Positions 39,896 through 49,964 are shown, counted from the first letter of the stretch. The stretch: DNA of 64,000 bases from Sphingobium limneticum (GCF_008710155.1 NZ_VYPZ01000001.1:124001-188000); one strand, 5' to 3'. Numbers and translations: made by a program. The notes: generated from the letters alone by a model not told the origin.

Positions 39896-41542
39896 ATGAG
39901 CTTCACCATCGACCGCCGCCTGCTCATCAAGGCCAGCATGTTGGGCCTGAGCGCTTTGTCCATCCCCGGTGCCGCCGCCATCCTGTCGGGTCGCGGCTTC
40001 ACCCATGGCGTCGCCAGCGGTGAGCCGGGCGCGACGTCCGTGCTGCTCTGGACCCGCTATGTCGGGTCCGGCGACACCAAGCTGCGCGCCGAAGTCGCCA
40101 CCGACGCGGCCTTTACCAAGGTCGTTTCCGGCGGCGAAGTCACGGCCCGTGCCGACGCCGACCACACCGCCAAGATCACCGTCACCGGCCTTCAGCCCGA
40201 CGCATGGTATTTCTACCGTTTCATCGCGCCTGATGGCCGCATCAGCCGCCTTGGCCGTACCCGCACCCTGCCGCAGGGTGACGTGTCACGCTTCGGCATC
40301 GGCCTTTTCTCCTGCTCCAACATGCCTTTCGGCTTCTTCAACGCCTATGGCCATGCCGCCGCCCGCAACGATATCGACCTGGTCATCCATTGCGGCGACT
40401 ATCTCTACGAATATGATCGCGGCCATTACCCCAGCCTGGAAGAAACCGTGCCCGGCCGCGTCATCGAACCGGCGAACGAGATGGTGACGCTGGCCGACTA
40501 TCGCCTGCGTTACGCCTCCTACCGGCTCGATCCCGATCTTCAGGCGCTGCACGCCGCCTTCCCGATGATCGCCCAGTGGGACGATCATGAACTGGCCAAC
40601 GACGCCTATAAGGACGGCGCCGAAAACCATCAGCCGGACAAGGAAGGCGAATGGTCGGTGCGCAAGGCGGCCGCGCAGAAGGTCTATCGCGAGTGGATGC
40701 CCGTATCCGATGCGAACTATGACAGTTTCCAGATCGGCACGCTGGCAACCATATTCCGTCCTGAAACCCGCATCACCGCGCGCAACAAGCAGTTGAGCGT
40801 CGGCGAAGCGGTCGCCGGCCGCGGCGATCTGGGCAAGGCGCTGGCCGAGTTTCGCGACGGTGCCTGGAGCGCGCAGGACCGCACCCTGATGGGCGCGGAT
40901 CAGGAAAAATGGCTCTATGACGGCTTCGCCTCATCGAAGAAGGCCGGCACCGCCTGGCAGATCCTCGCGCAGCAGGTGATTATGGGCTATGGTCGTTTCC
41001 CGACCAACGCCGCTGACTGGGTGCCCGCCAACGCCCCCGGAATCGTCCGCAAGACGCTGGCCGGTGCGGTCGCCGCGTCGCAGGCCGGCCTGCCCTATAA
41101 TATGGACAGTTGGGACGGCTATCCGGCCGCCCGCAACCGTCTCTATGATGCGGCACTGGCGGCGGACGCGGACCTGGTCGTCCTGTCGGGCGACAGCCAC
41201 AATGCCTGGGGCTATAATCTGGGCGAACGCGGACCGGGGCAGGGCGGCGTCAAGGATCGGGTCGGCGTGGAATTTGCCGGCCACGCCGTTACCTCGCCCG
41301 GCTTCGAAACCTATGCCAAGGGTGTGCCGCCAGCGGACATCGCCCGCGCCTTGCGCGCGGTCAATCCCGGCATGGCTTTCTGCGACGCCAGCCAGCGCGG
41401 TTATGTCTCGCTGGAGGTCACGCCGCAGCAGGTCGCCGGCTCCTGGCATTTCATGCAGGATATCCGCACCCGTACGACGGCGCTTTCCGGCTCCCACCGG
41501 ATGACCGTTCAGCGCGGCGCGAAGCTGTTGCAGGACGCCTGA
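39896..41542 (+). CDS. phoD: PhoD-type alkaline phosphatase/phosphodiesterase
   Basis: 548 residues, start ATG 39896 after AAGGAGGAGA-like sequence. N-terminus DRRLLIKASMLGLSALSIPGAA is a Tat-like export signal. Family features: FTHGVASGEPGATSVLLWTR, HCGDYLYEYDRG, AQWDDHELAND, and LSGDSHNAWGYNLG with metal-ligand Asp, His and Asn. PhoD enzymes hydrolyse phosphomonoesters and diesters outside the cytoplasm. Operon with the TonB receptor under a PHO box. A stem-loop follows. Confidence 0.93.
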   Translation: MSFTIDRRLLIKASMLGLSALSIPGAAAILSGRGFTHGVASGEPGATSVLLWTRYVGSGDTKLRAEVATDAAFTKVVSGGEVTARADADHTAKITVTGLQPDAWYFYRFIAPDGRISRLGRTRTLPQGDVSRFGIGLFSCSNMPFGFFNAYGHAAARNDIDLVIHCGDYLYEYDRGHYPSLEETVPGRVIEPANEMVTLADYRLRYASYRLDPDLQALHAAFPMIAQWDDHELANDAYKDGAENHQPDKEGEWSVRKAAAQKVYREWMPVSDANYDSFQIGTLATIFRPETRITARNKQLSVGEAVAGRGDLGKALAEFRDGAWSAQDRTLMGADQEKWLYDGFASSKKAGTAWQILAQQVIMGYGRFPTNAADWVPANAPGIVRKTLAGAVAASQAGLPYNMDSWDGYPAARNRLYDAALAADADLVVLSGDSHNAWGYNLGERGPGQGGVKDRVGVEFAGHAVTSPGFETYAKGVPPADIARALRAVNPGMAFCDASQRGYVSLEVTPQQVAGSWHFMQDIRTRTTALSGSHRMTVQRGAKLLQDA

Positions 41543-41546
41543 CCTG

Positions 41547-41586
41547 TCGAGACACTTCGTCATCTCGACATGGCGAAGTGTCTCGA
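41547..41586. repeat. Perfect 13-base inverted repeat after phoD
   Basis: TCGAGACACTTCG (41547-41559) pairs with CGAAGTGTCTCGA (41574-41586) over a 14-base loop. There is no T-run, so it is either a weak terminator or a palindromic repeat. Confidence 0.6.
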
Positions 41587-41614
41587 TCGCGCTTGTCTGG
41601 CAGATTGCTTATAT

Positions 41615-41641
41615 TTGACTGTAACAGATGTTTGGTATAAA
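41615..41641 (+). promoter_or_regulatory. Putative promoter of the acyl-CoA dehydrogenase gene
   Basis: TTGACT at 41615-41620 and TATAAA at 41636-41641; the 15-base spacer is short. About 30 bases before the start codon. Confidence 0.4.
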
Positions 41642-41669
41642 TCGGCTCTGCCAAAATGGGAGAGGCCCG

Positions 41670-43403
41670 ATGTACAGCTATATTCCGCCGATCGACGATT
41701 ATCGCTTTCTGCTGGGCGAAGTGCTGGGCTTCGATACGGCGATGGCGGACATAGGCAAGGATGTCGACGCGGATCTCGCGGCTGCGGTTCTGGAAGAGGC
41801 CGGACGCATGTGTGCCGATCGCCTGCACCCGATCAACCGCGAAGGGGACGAACAGGGTAGCCAGTTGGTGGATGGCGCGGTGCGCACGCCCCATGGCTTT
41901 GCCGAGGCCTGGCGTGATTTCGCGCAGGCCGGTTGGGCATCCCTCTCCGCAGACCCGGCCTATGGTGGTCAGGGGCTACCCTTCATCCTGCAACTCTGGT
42001 TCGACGAGATGATGGCCGCGACCAACCTGTCTTTCGGCCTGTTTCCCGGCCTGACGCGCGGCGCGTGCGAAGCGATCATGGCCCATGCCGACGGCGCGCT
42101 GAAAGCCACTTATCTGCCGCCCATGATCAGTGGCGAATGGACCGGCGCCATGGCCCTGACCGAGAGCGGGGCAGGCACGGACCTTGCCTTGCTCAAGACC
42201 AAGGCGGTGCCGTGTGGCGATGGTCGCTATGCCATCACTGGCCAGAAGATTTTTATCTCGTCGGGCGACCATGATTTCGGCGGCAATATCGTCCATCTCG
42301 TGCTGGCGCGCCTGCCTGATGCCCCGGCTGGTGTGAAGGGGATCAGCCTGTTTCTGGTGCCCAAATTCCTGCCTGATGATCAGGGCGCGTTTACCGTCCG
42401 CAACGCCATGTCGGTTGGGGCATTGGAAAAGAAGATGGGGATTCATGCCCAGCCAACCTGCGTCATGAACTATGACGAAGCGACCGGATGGCTGGTCGGA
42501 GCACCGAACAAGGGCCTGGCCGCCATGTTCACGATGATGAACGCGGAACGGTTGATGGTGGGTGTTCAGGGTCTTGGCATCGCCGGGGCCGCCTATATTC
42601 AGGCTGCGGGCTACGCCAAGGAACGGTTGCAGGGGCGCAGTGCCGATGGCACTCGCGGGCCGGTTGCGATCATCGACCATGCCGATGTCCGTCGCATGCT
42701 GCTCAACATTCGCGCCTTTGTGGAGGCCGGTCGTGCCTTGGGCGGCTGGACGGCACTGCAACTCGATCGCGCCCATCATCATCCCGATCCGGCGGAGCGT
42801 ATCAGGGCGGATGCGCTGGTCGCGCTGCTCACACCGGTGGTGAAGGCCGCCTTCACGGACTTCGGCTTCGAAAGCGCGGTGCAGGCGCAGCAGGTCTTCG
42901 GCGGTCACGGCTATATTCGCGAATGGGGGATGGAACAATTTGTCCGCGACGCCCGGATCGCGCAGATTTATGAAGGCACCAACGGCGTGCAGGCCATGGA
43001 TCTGGTCGGCCGCAAACTGTCCTTGGGGGACGGTGCCGTGGTCGAGGGCTTTTTCGATCTGGTCCAGGCGGATCTGGAAGCTGCCAAAGGCACTGTGATT
43101 GCTGACGCCAGCCTGACGGCGCTCGCCTTGCTGCGATCGACGACGACATCGCTACGGGGTGCGGGCGTGGATGCAGCGGGCGCGGCGGCGGTCGATTATC
43201 TCCGCTTCTTCGCGCTGGTGTCGATGGGTTGGATGTGGAGCCGCATGGCCGCTGCGGCGCAGGAAGACAGTCCGCTCCACCAATCCAAGCGTGCCGTCGC
43301 CACCTTCTTCGCCAACCGGATGCTACCGCAGGCGGATGGCCTTGCCGCCAGCATCGCGGCCGGCGAAGGGTCGATCATGGCGCTGGATGCCGACGCCTTC
43401 TGA
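41670..43403 (+). CDS. Acyl-CoA dehydrogenase (long form, DmdC/AcdA-like)
   Basis: 577 residues from ATG 41670 with GGGAGAGG upstream. N-terminal extension MYSYIPPIDDYRFLLGEVLG typical of the 590-residue acyl-CoA dehydrogenase group; MALTESGAGTDLALLKTKA and TGQKIFISSGDHD bind FAD, and the catalytic Glu is in QIYEGTNGVQAMDLVGRKL. It oxidises an acyl-CoA to the enoyl form, passing electrons to ETF. Substrate unknown. Members of this group include 3-methylmercaptopropionyl-CoA dehydrogenase DmdC, but nothing here proves that. An acyl-CoA ligase gene lies 5 kb away. Confidence 0.93.
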   Translation: MYSYIPPIDDYRFLLGEVLGFDTAMADIGKDVDADLAAAVLEEAGRMCADRLHPINREGDEQGSQLVDGAVRTPHGFAEAWRDFAQAGWASLSADPAYGGQGLPFILQLWFDEMMAATNLSFGLFPGLTRGACEAIMAHADGALKATYLPPMISGEWTGAMALTESGAGTDLALLKTKAVPCGDGRYAITGQKIFISSGDHDFGGNIVHLVLARLPDAPAGVKGISLFLVPKFLPDDQGAFTVRNAMSVGALEKKMGIHAQPTCVMNYDEATGWLVGAPNKGLAAMFTMMNAERLMVGVQGLGIAGAAYIQAAGYAKERLQGRSADGTRGPVAIIDHADVRRMLLNIRAFVEAGRALGGWTALQLDRAHHHPDPAERIRADALVALLTPVVKAAFTDFGFESAVQAQQVFGGHGYIREWGMEQFVRDARIAQIYEGTNGVQAMDLVGRKLSLGDGAVVEGFFDLVQADLEAAKGTVIADASLTALALLRSTTTSLRGAGVDAAGAAAVDYLRFFALVSMGWMWSRMAAAAQEDSPLHQSKRAVATFFANRMLPQADGLAASIAAGEGSIMALDADAF

Positions 43404-43772
43404 CGACATGGTCGCCGCGAACCGCATCGCATCTTCCCGTCTATGAGATTTGACCCGTTCGCATTTGAAAAACTCCGTCATGGCTGGGTCAGGCATGCGA
43501 TCATGAGCCATGCTCATAGAAATAAAGAGCTCTGTCGGTAAAATTCCCAATATTACCCATTTTCCTATTTGTAAATCTGAACGAATATCGCTCAATGTAA
43601 TATGAATATTCAAAATAATAAACTGCGCTTTCCTGTCGCATAGAATAACTATTGCACGAAATTCTCCATCTATTTCCTAGCCATGCGGGACCGCTCTCAC
43701 TGGACAGCGGTCATCTATAAAGCAGAGGCGCCGTAACGACGGTCGTTCCTGTTTTCTGCAGGGGGAATGCAA
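43404..43772. other. AT-rich intergenic region
   Basis: 369 bases with no convincing gene. The second half is strikingly AT-rich (around 43510-43680) compared with its surroundings and probably contains the promoter of the TonB receptor gene; I could not pick a clear box. Confidence 0.5.
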
Positions 43773-46235
43773 ATGGTCCGCATATATTGGCACAAGATTT
43801 CGGGCGCATCGCTGCTCGCGCTGGCCGTCGCTTCGCCGGCCTGGGCGCAGGAACAAAGCGCCGAACTGGCACCGCAAGCCGCGTCGGCGGGGGATGCGGA
43901 CACGATCATCGTGACCGGTACGCGCAAGACCGGCCTGCGCGCGGCCGACAGCCCCGCGCCGATCGAGGTGATCGATGCAGGCGCGCTCCAACGTTCCGGC
44001 AAGCCTGACGTCATCAGCGGCCTCGTCGCCTCCGTCCCCTCCTTCACGTCGCAGGCGTTTGGCGGCGACATGGGCAATCTCAAACTGTCCGCCCGCCTGC
44101 GCGGCCTCAGCCCCAATCACGCGCTGATCCTGGTCAACGGCAAGCGTCGCCACGGCACCTCCAGCATCACGGTCAGTTCGACCGGCGGCTATGGCGGCGC
44201 GGCATCGGCGGATCTCAGCCTGATCCCGGCAGAATCGATCGATCATGTCGAAGTGCTGCTGGATGGCGCGGCGGCGCAATATGGTACGGACGCGATCGCC
44301 GGCGTGATCAACATCTTCCTCAAGAACGCGCATCAGGGCGGGTCGATCAGCGGTACGACCGGCGCCTATGGCAAGGGGGACGGGTTCACCTATGGCGGGG
44401 CCGCCAATATCGGTTTCGGCAACGACCGTGCCTTCATCAACCTGACGGCCGAAGCGCGCCATCATGGCTATAGCGACCGGGGCGGCCCCGACCGGCGTTT
44501 CTACACGGCAGGCAATCTCGCCAATCCGGCGCTGCCCTTGATCCCAGGCTATCCATACACGAACAAGATCTATGGCGATGCCAAATATGATCTGCTGCTG
44601 CTATCCTATAACGCCGAGGCACAGTTGGGCGATGTCGCGACGGCTTATTCCTTCGGCAGCTATGGCTATCGCGACGGGGATTCCCGCCAGCAATATCGTT
44701 TCCCCAGTATAGCGCCCAGCCTCTGGCCACAGGGCTTTACCCCATCCATCGTCGCCAAGGAAAAAGACTGGTCCTTCACCGGTGGCCTGCGCGGCGATGT
44801 GGGCGACTGGAGCTGGGATCTGGCGAGTACATGGGGCCGCAACCAGATCGATATCTATGTATTGAACTCGGCCAATCCCTCGCTGATCGCTGATACCGGC
44901 ACCAGCCCACGGGATTTCTACAACGGTACCTTCACTGCGACGCAGTGGACCAATAATCTGGATATCCGCCGCAGCTTCGACATCGGTCTGGCGGCCCCGG
45001 TCACCTTTGCCATCGGCGGCGAATATCGGCGCGATATTTATGAAATCGAACCGGGTGACGAGGCATCTCGCTACAAGGCAGGGGTACAGGCATTCCCAGG
45101 TTTCAATGTCACCGATGCGGGCCGTCATAGCCGCCATAATATCGCGGGCTATGTCGATTTCGCCGTCTCGCCTGTCGAGCGATTGCAACTCGACCTGGCT
45201 GGCCGGTATGAGGACTATAGCGACTTCGGCGACGCGTTGATCGGCAAATTCACGGGCCGCTATGATTTCTCGGATGGCTTTGCCCTGCGTGGTACGGTCA
45301 GCACCGGCTTCCGCGCCCCGACCCTGCTGGAACAATATTATTCGGCCACGGTGGTTAGCCCGACGACGGCGTCCGTCCGCCTGCCCCCGGACAAGGCGGC
45401 GGCCAAGCTGCTCGGCATCGAACCGTTGAAGGCGGAGCGGTCGACCAATCTCAGCCTCGGCGCGGTCTTCCGCCCGGCGCCCGCCTTGCAGGTCACGCTC
45501 GACGCCTATCAGATCCGCATCAGGGACCGGATCGTGGCGACCGGGTCGATCTACGGCCTGCGCAACCGGGTTTTGCTGTCGCAAGCGGTGACGGACGCGA
45601 TCATCGCCAACGGCAATGTCCTGGGCACGGATTCGCTGACATCGACCGCCATCACCACCGCCGTCAATGGCGCCACCACCCGCACGCGTGGGCTGGAACT
45701 GGTGGCCAACTACAGCAGCAATCTGGGCGATCTGGGCACGGCAGACTGGAGCCTTGGCCTCAACTATAACAAGACCAAGGTGCAAAAGATCGCAGCGCCC
45801 TCCACCATCGTCGCGGCGTCGGGCCAGACCTATCTCGACCTCAACGCCATTTCCTTCCTGGAAACCGCAGCGCCCCGCTTCAAGGCGAATTTCGGTGTGT
45901 TGTGGAAGGTCGACAAATGGTCCTTCAACCTGCGCGAGACGCTTTATGGCAAGTCGTCCGTCCTCATCGATGGCGGATCGACCGGCGATTATCGTCGTAA
46001 CAGCATAGGAACCAAAGGCATCACCGATCTGGAGATAGGCTATAATGTCACGCCGACTTTCACCATTGCGGTCGGCGCGAACAATCTGTTCGACGTCTAT
46101 CCGGACAAGATCGATCCGGTGACCTACGCGGCGCAGATCGCCAGTGGCAGTCCGGCGGTGCCCGAAACCCTGTCGCATGGCGCATTTGGTATCAACGGCG
46201 GCTATTATTATGCGCGGGCCCGCCTGAACTTCTGA
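43773..46235 (+). CDS. TonB-dependent receptor next to a DAO-like oxidase
   Basis: 820 residues from ATG 43773 (AGGGGGA at seven bases; ATG 43767 is too close). The signal peptide ends SPAWAQE, then a TonB-box-like DTIIVTGTRK, plug motifs (PIEVIDAGALQRSGKPDVIS, RLRGLSPNHALILVNGKRRH, VEVLLDGAAAQYGTDAIAGV) and a barrel ending YYYARARLNF. The plug with GLSPNHALVLVNGKRRH belongs to the group often found with peptide or amino-acid catabolic genes in sphingomonads. It is followed after 25 bases by the oxidase gene. Confidence 0.93.
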   Translation: MVRIYWHKISGASLLALAVASPAWAQEQSAELAPQAASAGDADTIIVTGTRKTGLRAADSPAPIEVIDAGALQRSGKPDVISGLVASVPSFTSQAFGGDMGNLKLSARLRGLSPNHALILVNGKRRHGTSSITVSSTGGYGGAASADLSLIPAESIDHVEVLLDGAAAQYGTDAIAGVINIFLKNAHQGGSISGTTGAYGKGDGFTYGGAANIGFGNDRAFINLTAEARHHGYSDRGGPDRRFYTAGNLANPALPLIPGYPYTNKIYGDAKYDLLLLSYNAEAQLGDVATAYSFGSYGYRDGDSRQQYRFPSIAPSLWPQGFTPSIVAKEKDWSFTGGLRGDVGDWSWDLASTWGRNQIDIYVLNSANPSLIADTGTSPRDFYNGTFTATQWTNNLDIRRSFDIGLAAPVTFAIGGEYRRDIYEIEPGDEASRYKAGVQAFPGFNVTDAGRHSRHNIAGYVDFAVSPVERLQLDLAGRYEDYSDFGDALIGKFTGRYDFSDGFALRGTVSTGFRAPTLLEQYYSATVVSPTTASVRLPPDKAAAKLLGIEPLKAERSTNLSLGAVFRPAPALQVTLDAYQIRIRDRIVATGSIYGLRNRVLLSQAVTDAIIANGNVLGTDSLTSTAITTAVNGATTRTRGLELVANYSSNLGDLGTADWSLGLNYNKTKVQKIAAPSTIVAASGQTYLDLNAISFLETAAPRFKANFGVLWKVDKWSFNLRETLYGKSSVLIDGGSTGDYRRNSIGTKGITDLEIGYNVTPTFTIAVGANNLFDVYPDKIDPVTYAAQIASGSPAVPETLSHGAFGINGGYYYARARLNF

Positions 46236-46260
46236 CGATGCAACGGGGGGAACGCAGCCG

Positions 46261-47484
46261 ATGATGAATGAAAGCAGTCGCCGGACCCTCCTGGCCAGCC
46301 TTGCGGCGCTGGGCGGCGCGGGTCTGGTCGCGGGCTGCGCTTCCCCCGGCAAAAGCCTTGTCGGCGGCACGCTGGCCGGCCGCCGACGCTATGATCCGCT
46401 CGATCCCTTTCCGGTCATCCGGGCACAGGCTGATCGTATCTTTCGCGTCACCACCTGTCTGCGCCCGTTCCGTGCCGCCGGGCCGCGCCTCGACACGGAA
46501 CGGGTGGGCGACCATCTGGTCGTCCACAATTATGGCCATGGCGGCAGCGGCTGGTCCCTTTCCTGGGGATCGAGCAGCATCGCGGTCCAAAAGGCGCTGT
46601 CGGGTGGCGATCGCGACATCGGCGTGATCGGTGCCGGTGCGCTGGGCATGACCTCTGCGCTGTTGGCGCAGCGCGCGGGCGCCCGCGTCACCATCTACGC
46701 GCGCGATCGGCCACCCCATGTCCGCTCGTCGCGCGCGACCGGCACCTGGTCGCCGGCATCGCGCGTCGCGTTGGAACAGGGGTTGCCTGTCGATTTTGCC
46801 GGCCGGTGGGAGGATATGTGCCGCACATCCTTCAGCCATTTCCAATCCTATCTCGGCCTGGCCGGGACACCGGTGGAATGGACCGACCGCTATGCCCTGT
46901 CCGATATTCCTTTCCACGAAGCGCATGCGTTGCGGGACCGGGCCGGCAGTCCGGGCTTCGTCGACTATCATGACCGGGTGCGCGATCTTACACCCGCTCC
47001 GGTCGATCTGCCGGCCGGCACGCACCCCTTTCCCACGCCCTTCGTCCGCCGATCCGAATCTTTGCAATTCAACATTGCCAGCCTATCGGATCGTCTGACG
47101 AACGAGTTTCTGGCCGCTGGCGGCCGCTTCGAGCAGGCGGAATTCCACGCGCCTTACGATCTTGCCCGCCTCCCGCAAAAGACGCTGATCAATGCGACCG
47201 GCTATGGCGCCCGCGCTCTATGGCGGGATGAGAGCATCGTCCCGGTCCGGGGCCAGCTGGCCTGGCTTATCCCGCAACCCGAACTGCAATTCGGCATCAG
47301 CTATCGCGACGTCGGCCTTCTGTCGCGGCGCGATGGCATCATCGTCCAGTCGAGCGGGGTCAACGACTTTGCCGGCTATAACGACCCCAATGAACAGCCC
47401 GATCGCGCGGAGGCCGAGGCCGCCGTGCGGGTCATTGCGGCGTTGATGGACCGTATCGTCGCGCCGGGGCGGACGGCCGCCTGA
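46261..47484 (+). CDS. FAD-dependent D-amino-acid-oxidase-like protein, circularly permuted, Tat lipoprotein
   Basis: 407 residues. SSRRTLLASLAALGGAGLVAGC is a Tat signal with a lipobox-like VAGC. The mature chain has the DAO C-terminal block first (CLRPFRAAGPRLDTERVG, then HNYGHGGSGWSLSWGSS at 89-105), and only afterwards the FAD-binding Rossmann motif GVIGAGALGMTSALLAQRAG (121-140) that normally begins DAO proteins. The end, VPVRGQLAWLIPQPEL and GIIVQSSGVNDF, corresponds to the DAO region that usually precedes HNYGHGG. Activity on D-amino acids or similar amines is likely from the motifs, but substrate is unknown. Co-transcribed with a TonB receptor. Confidence 0.85.
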   Translation: MMNESSRRTLLASLAALGGAGLVAGCASPGKSLVGGTLAGRRRYDPLDPFPVIRAQADRIFRVTTCLRPFRAAGPRLDTERVGDHLVVHNYGHGGSGWSLSWGSSSIAVQKALSGGDRDIGVIGAGALGMTSALLAQRAGARVTIYARDRPPHVRSSRATGTWSPASRVALEQGLPVDFAGRWEDMCRTSFSHFQSYLGLAGTPVEWTDRYALSDIPFHEAHALRDRAGSPGFVDYHDRVRDLTPAPVDLPAGTHPFPTPFVRRSESLQFNIASLSDRLTNEFLAAGGRFEQAEFHAPYDLARLPQKTLINATGYGARALWRDESIVPVRGQLAWLIPQPELQFGISYRDVGLLSRRDGIIVQSSGVNDFAGYNDPNEQPDRAEAEAAVRVIAALMDRIVAPGRTAA

Positions 47485-47539
47485 CAGGTCTGTCTGCCGG
47501 GGCTTCGCGGCCATAGGGAGATATGATAGCGCGGCGTGG

Positions 47540-48130
47540 ATGACAAAGCGCAGCCCAGCACATGGATTACCCGACGAAGGGTCGGGCCGTCGCCGCCAGA
47601 TATTGGAGATTGCCGCCCAGCTCTTTGCCAGAAAGGGGTACCGCGGAACCTCCATGCGCGACATTGGCGAACAGGCCGGTGTGCTGGGTGGCTCGCTCTA
47701 TCATCATATCAAGTCGAAAGAGGCGCTGTTCGTCGAGCTGCATGACAGCGCGCTTGATGCCGCGGAGGAGCGGGTAGCGGTCGCAGTGGCCACACAGCAA
47801 GATCCCTGGGCGCGATTGCAGGCCGCTTGCACGACCTTGCTCGACATTCAACTCGCGCCGGACTCGCTGACCATGCCGATGATGAATGACTTCCGGGAGG
47901 TGCCCGGTCCGGTGCGTGAACAGCTTGTCGCGCGCCGCGACCGGTTCGAAAATCTGTTCCGGGGTCTGGTAGATGCGCTTGCCCTGCCGCCAAATCTGGA
48001 TCGGTCGATCTATCGGAACCTGCTATTGTCGCAACTGAACACCGTGGCCGACTGGTATGGTCCGGGGCGCCTTTCGCCGGCCGATATCGCGGCCCAAATC
48101 GTCGCGATCTTCCGGCACGATAATGATTGA
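47540..48130 (+). CDS. TetR-family transcriptional regulator
   Basis: 196 residues. N-terminal helix-turn-helix RRQILEIAAQLFARKGYRGT SMRDIGEQAGVLGGSLYHHI KSKEALF is standard TetR; the ligand-binding C-terminal part is all helical. It lies just upstream of the acyl-CoA ligase gene in the same direction; in related loci such TetR proteins respond to acyl-CoA, which is plausible here but unproven. Confidence 0.93.
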   Translation: MTKRSPAHGLPDEGSGRRRQILEIAAQLFARKGYRGTSMRDIGEQAGVLGGSLYHHIKSKEALFVELHDSALDAAEERVAVAVATQQDPWARLQAACTTLLDIQLAPDSLTMPMMNDFREVPGPVREQLVARRDRFENLFRGLVDALALPPNLDRSIYRNLLLSQLNTVADWYGPGRLSPADIAAQIVAIFRHDND

Positions 48131-48235
48131 ACCTGGATAGGCGGACGACCGCGTTCCACGCCGGTCGGCATGGGCTATGGTACATGGCGCCGATCTCTGC
48201 TTCATTGGCGCGTCTGACCCAATGGAGGCAATCCG

Positions 48236-49795
48236 TTGAACGCGCCCAGAATACTCTCGACCACCGGTTCGGAAGCCTATGGCTATCCGTTGCTGATTCG
48301 CCATTTGCTCGTCAATGTCGCCGACCAAAGCGACGCGGAGATTGTCAGCGGCGACCTGCGGTTCAGCTACCGCGACTTTGTCGATCGGGTGACGCGGCTG
48401 GCTGGCCTGCTGGCGGCGCGCGGGGTGCGTGCGGGCGATACCGTCGCGGTGATGGACTGGGACAGCCACCGCTATCTGGAATGTTATTTCGCCATCCCGA
48501 TGATGGGTGCCATTCTTCAGACGGTCAACGTCCGCTTGTCCCCCGCGCAAATCGACTTCACCTTGCGTCAATCGGGTGCAGCCTTCCTTCTGCATCATGC
48601 CGACTTCACGCATTTGTGCGACCAATTATTGCCGGGGCTGCCGCAGATCGGCGGCGTGATCGTCATGGAAGGGGCGGCGGACGAGGACGGATATGAGGCC
48701 CTGATCGCCGCAACTTCGCCCGATTTTGCCTTCGCCGATTTTGACGAAAATGCTATCGCTACCACCTTCCACACCACCGGCACCACCGGCGATCCTAAGC
48801 AGGTCTTCTTCAGCCATCGTCAGCTCGTTCTTCACGCCATCACGCTGGCGGCGACGCTGGCCAACCAGCCGGACGGGCAGGGGTTGCGCCGCACCAACGT
48901 TTATATGCCGATGACGCCCATGTTCCATGTCCACGCATGGGGCATGCCCTATGCAGCGACGATGCTGGGCGTGAAGCAGGTCTATCCCGGCCGTTATGAC
49001 CCTGCGACTCTGCTCGCGCTCAAGCAGCGCGAAGATGTCGACTTTTCCCATTGCGTACCGACCATCCTGCGCATGCTGCTGGATGCAGCGCGCGGGGAAA
49101 GGCTGGCGCCCTGGACCTTTGTAATCGGCGGCGCTCCCCTGCCTCTCGCGCTGGCGCAGGAAGCGGCTGCCGCGGGCATCACCACGCTGGTCGGTTATGG
49201 CATGTCGGAAACCGGACCGATCATCACATTGGCGCGCAGCGCGCCGGAAGATATTGCCGGCCGCTGCCGTGCCGGCTTCCCCGCTCTGCTGGTACAGGCG
49301 CGGATCGACACGGCCCATGGCGGCGAACTGTTGTTGCGCGCGCCTTGGCTGACGCAGGGCTATGCGACGCAGGCGGACAGCGATGCGTTATGGGCTGGTG
49401 GGTGGATGCATACCGGAGATGTGGGTGCGGTCGATCCGGACGGCGCGCTGCGCATCGTGGACAGGCTGAAGGATATCATCAAAACCGGGGGAGAATGGGT
49501 TTCTTCGGTCGATCTTGAAGATTTGCTCGTCGCCCAGCCCGGCATCGCCGAAGCGGCCGTTATCGGCATCCCGGACACCAAATGGGGTGAACGGCCGGCG
49601 GCCTTTCTGGTCGCCAGTCAGGGAGCCCAGCCGCCCGATCCGGATCAGCTATGCGCCGCTCTGGAACACCATGTCACATCGGGGCGGATCAGCCGCTATG
49701 CCATCCCCGAACGGCTGCTCATGGTCGACGCATTGCCGCGTACGAGTGTCGGCAAGATCGACAAGAAGGCGCTGCGCCTGCTTCTGGCCGAATGA
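48236..49795 (+). CDS. Acyl-CoA ligase (AMP-binding, medium/long-chain type)
   Basis: 519 residues from TTG 48236 with GGAGG nine bases upstream. Adenylate-forming signature TTFHTTGTTGDPKQVFFSHR, VGYGMSETGPI, GWMHTGDVGAVDPDGALRIV DRLKDIIKTGGEW and the C-terminal lysine motif LPRTSVGKIDKKAL are all intact. It activates a carboxylic acid to its CoA ester in the cytoplasm. Similar to AlkK/FadD-type ligases. It may feed the acyl-CoA dehydrogenase at 41670. Confidence 0.93.
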   Translation: MNAPRILSTTGSEAYGYPLLIRHLLVNVADQSDAEIVSGDLRFSYRDFVDRVTRLAGLLAARGVRAGDTVAVMDWDSHRYLECYFAIPMMGAILQTVNVRLSPAQIDFTLRQSGAAFLLHHADFTHLCDQLLPGLPQIGGVIVMEGAADEDGYEALIAATSPDFAFADFDENAIATTFHTTGTTGDPKQVFFSHRQLVLHAITLAATLANQPDGQGLRRTNVYMPMTPMFHVHAWGMPYAATMLGVKQVYPGRYDPATLLALKQREDVDFSHCVPTILRMLLDAARGERLAPWTFVIGGAPLPLALAQEAAAAGITTLVGYGMSETGPIITLARSAPEDIAGRCRAGFPALLVQARIDTAHGGELLLRAPWLTQGYATQADSDALWAGGWMHTGDVGAVDPDGALRIVDRLKDIIKTGGEWVSSVDLEDLLVAQPGIAEAAVIGIPDTKWGERPAAFLVASQGAQPPDPDQLCAALEHHVTSGRISRYAIPERLLMVDALPRTSVGKIDKKALRLLLAE

Positions 49796-49964
49796 GGTGA
49801 TGGCAGGCTGAATCGACGGCGCACGTCCGGTCGATGGGCCGATACCCGTTCCTTTGGCGCTCGCAAAGTCTTTGGCTCTGCGGCGACAGCCAGAAACGAT
49901 GAAAATCGACCGTCACCGATTTTCAGTATTTGATCTTTTTCTGCAAATAAGACAAAAAATATCC

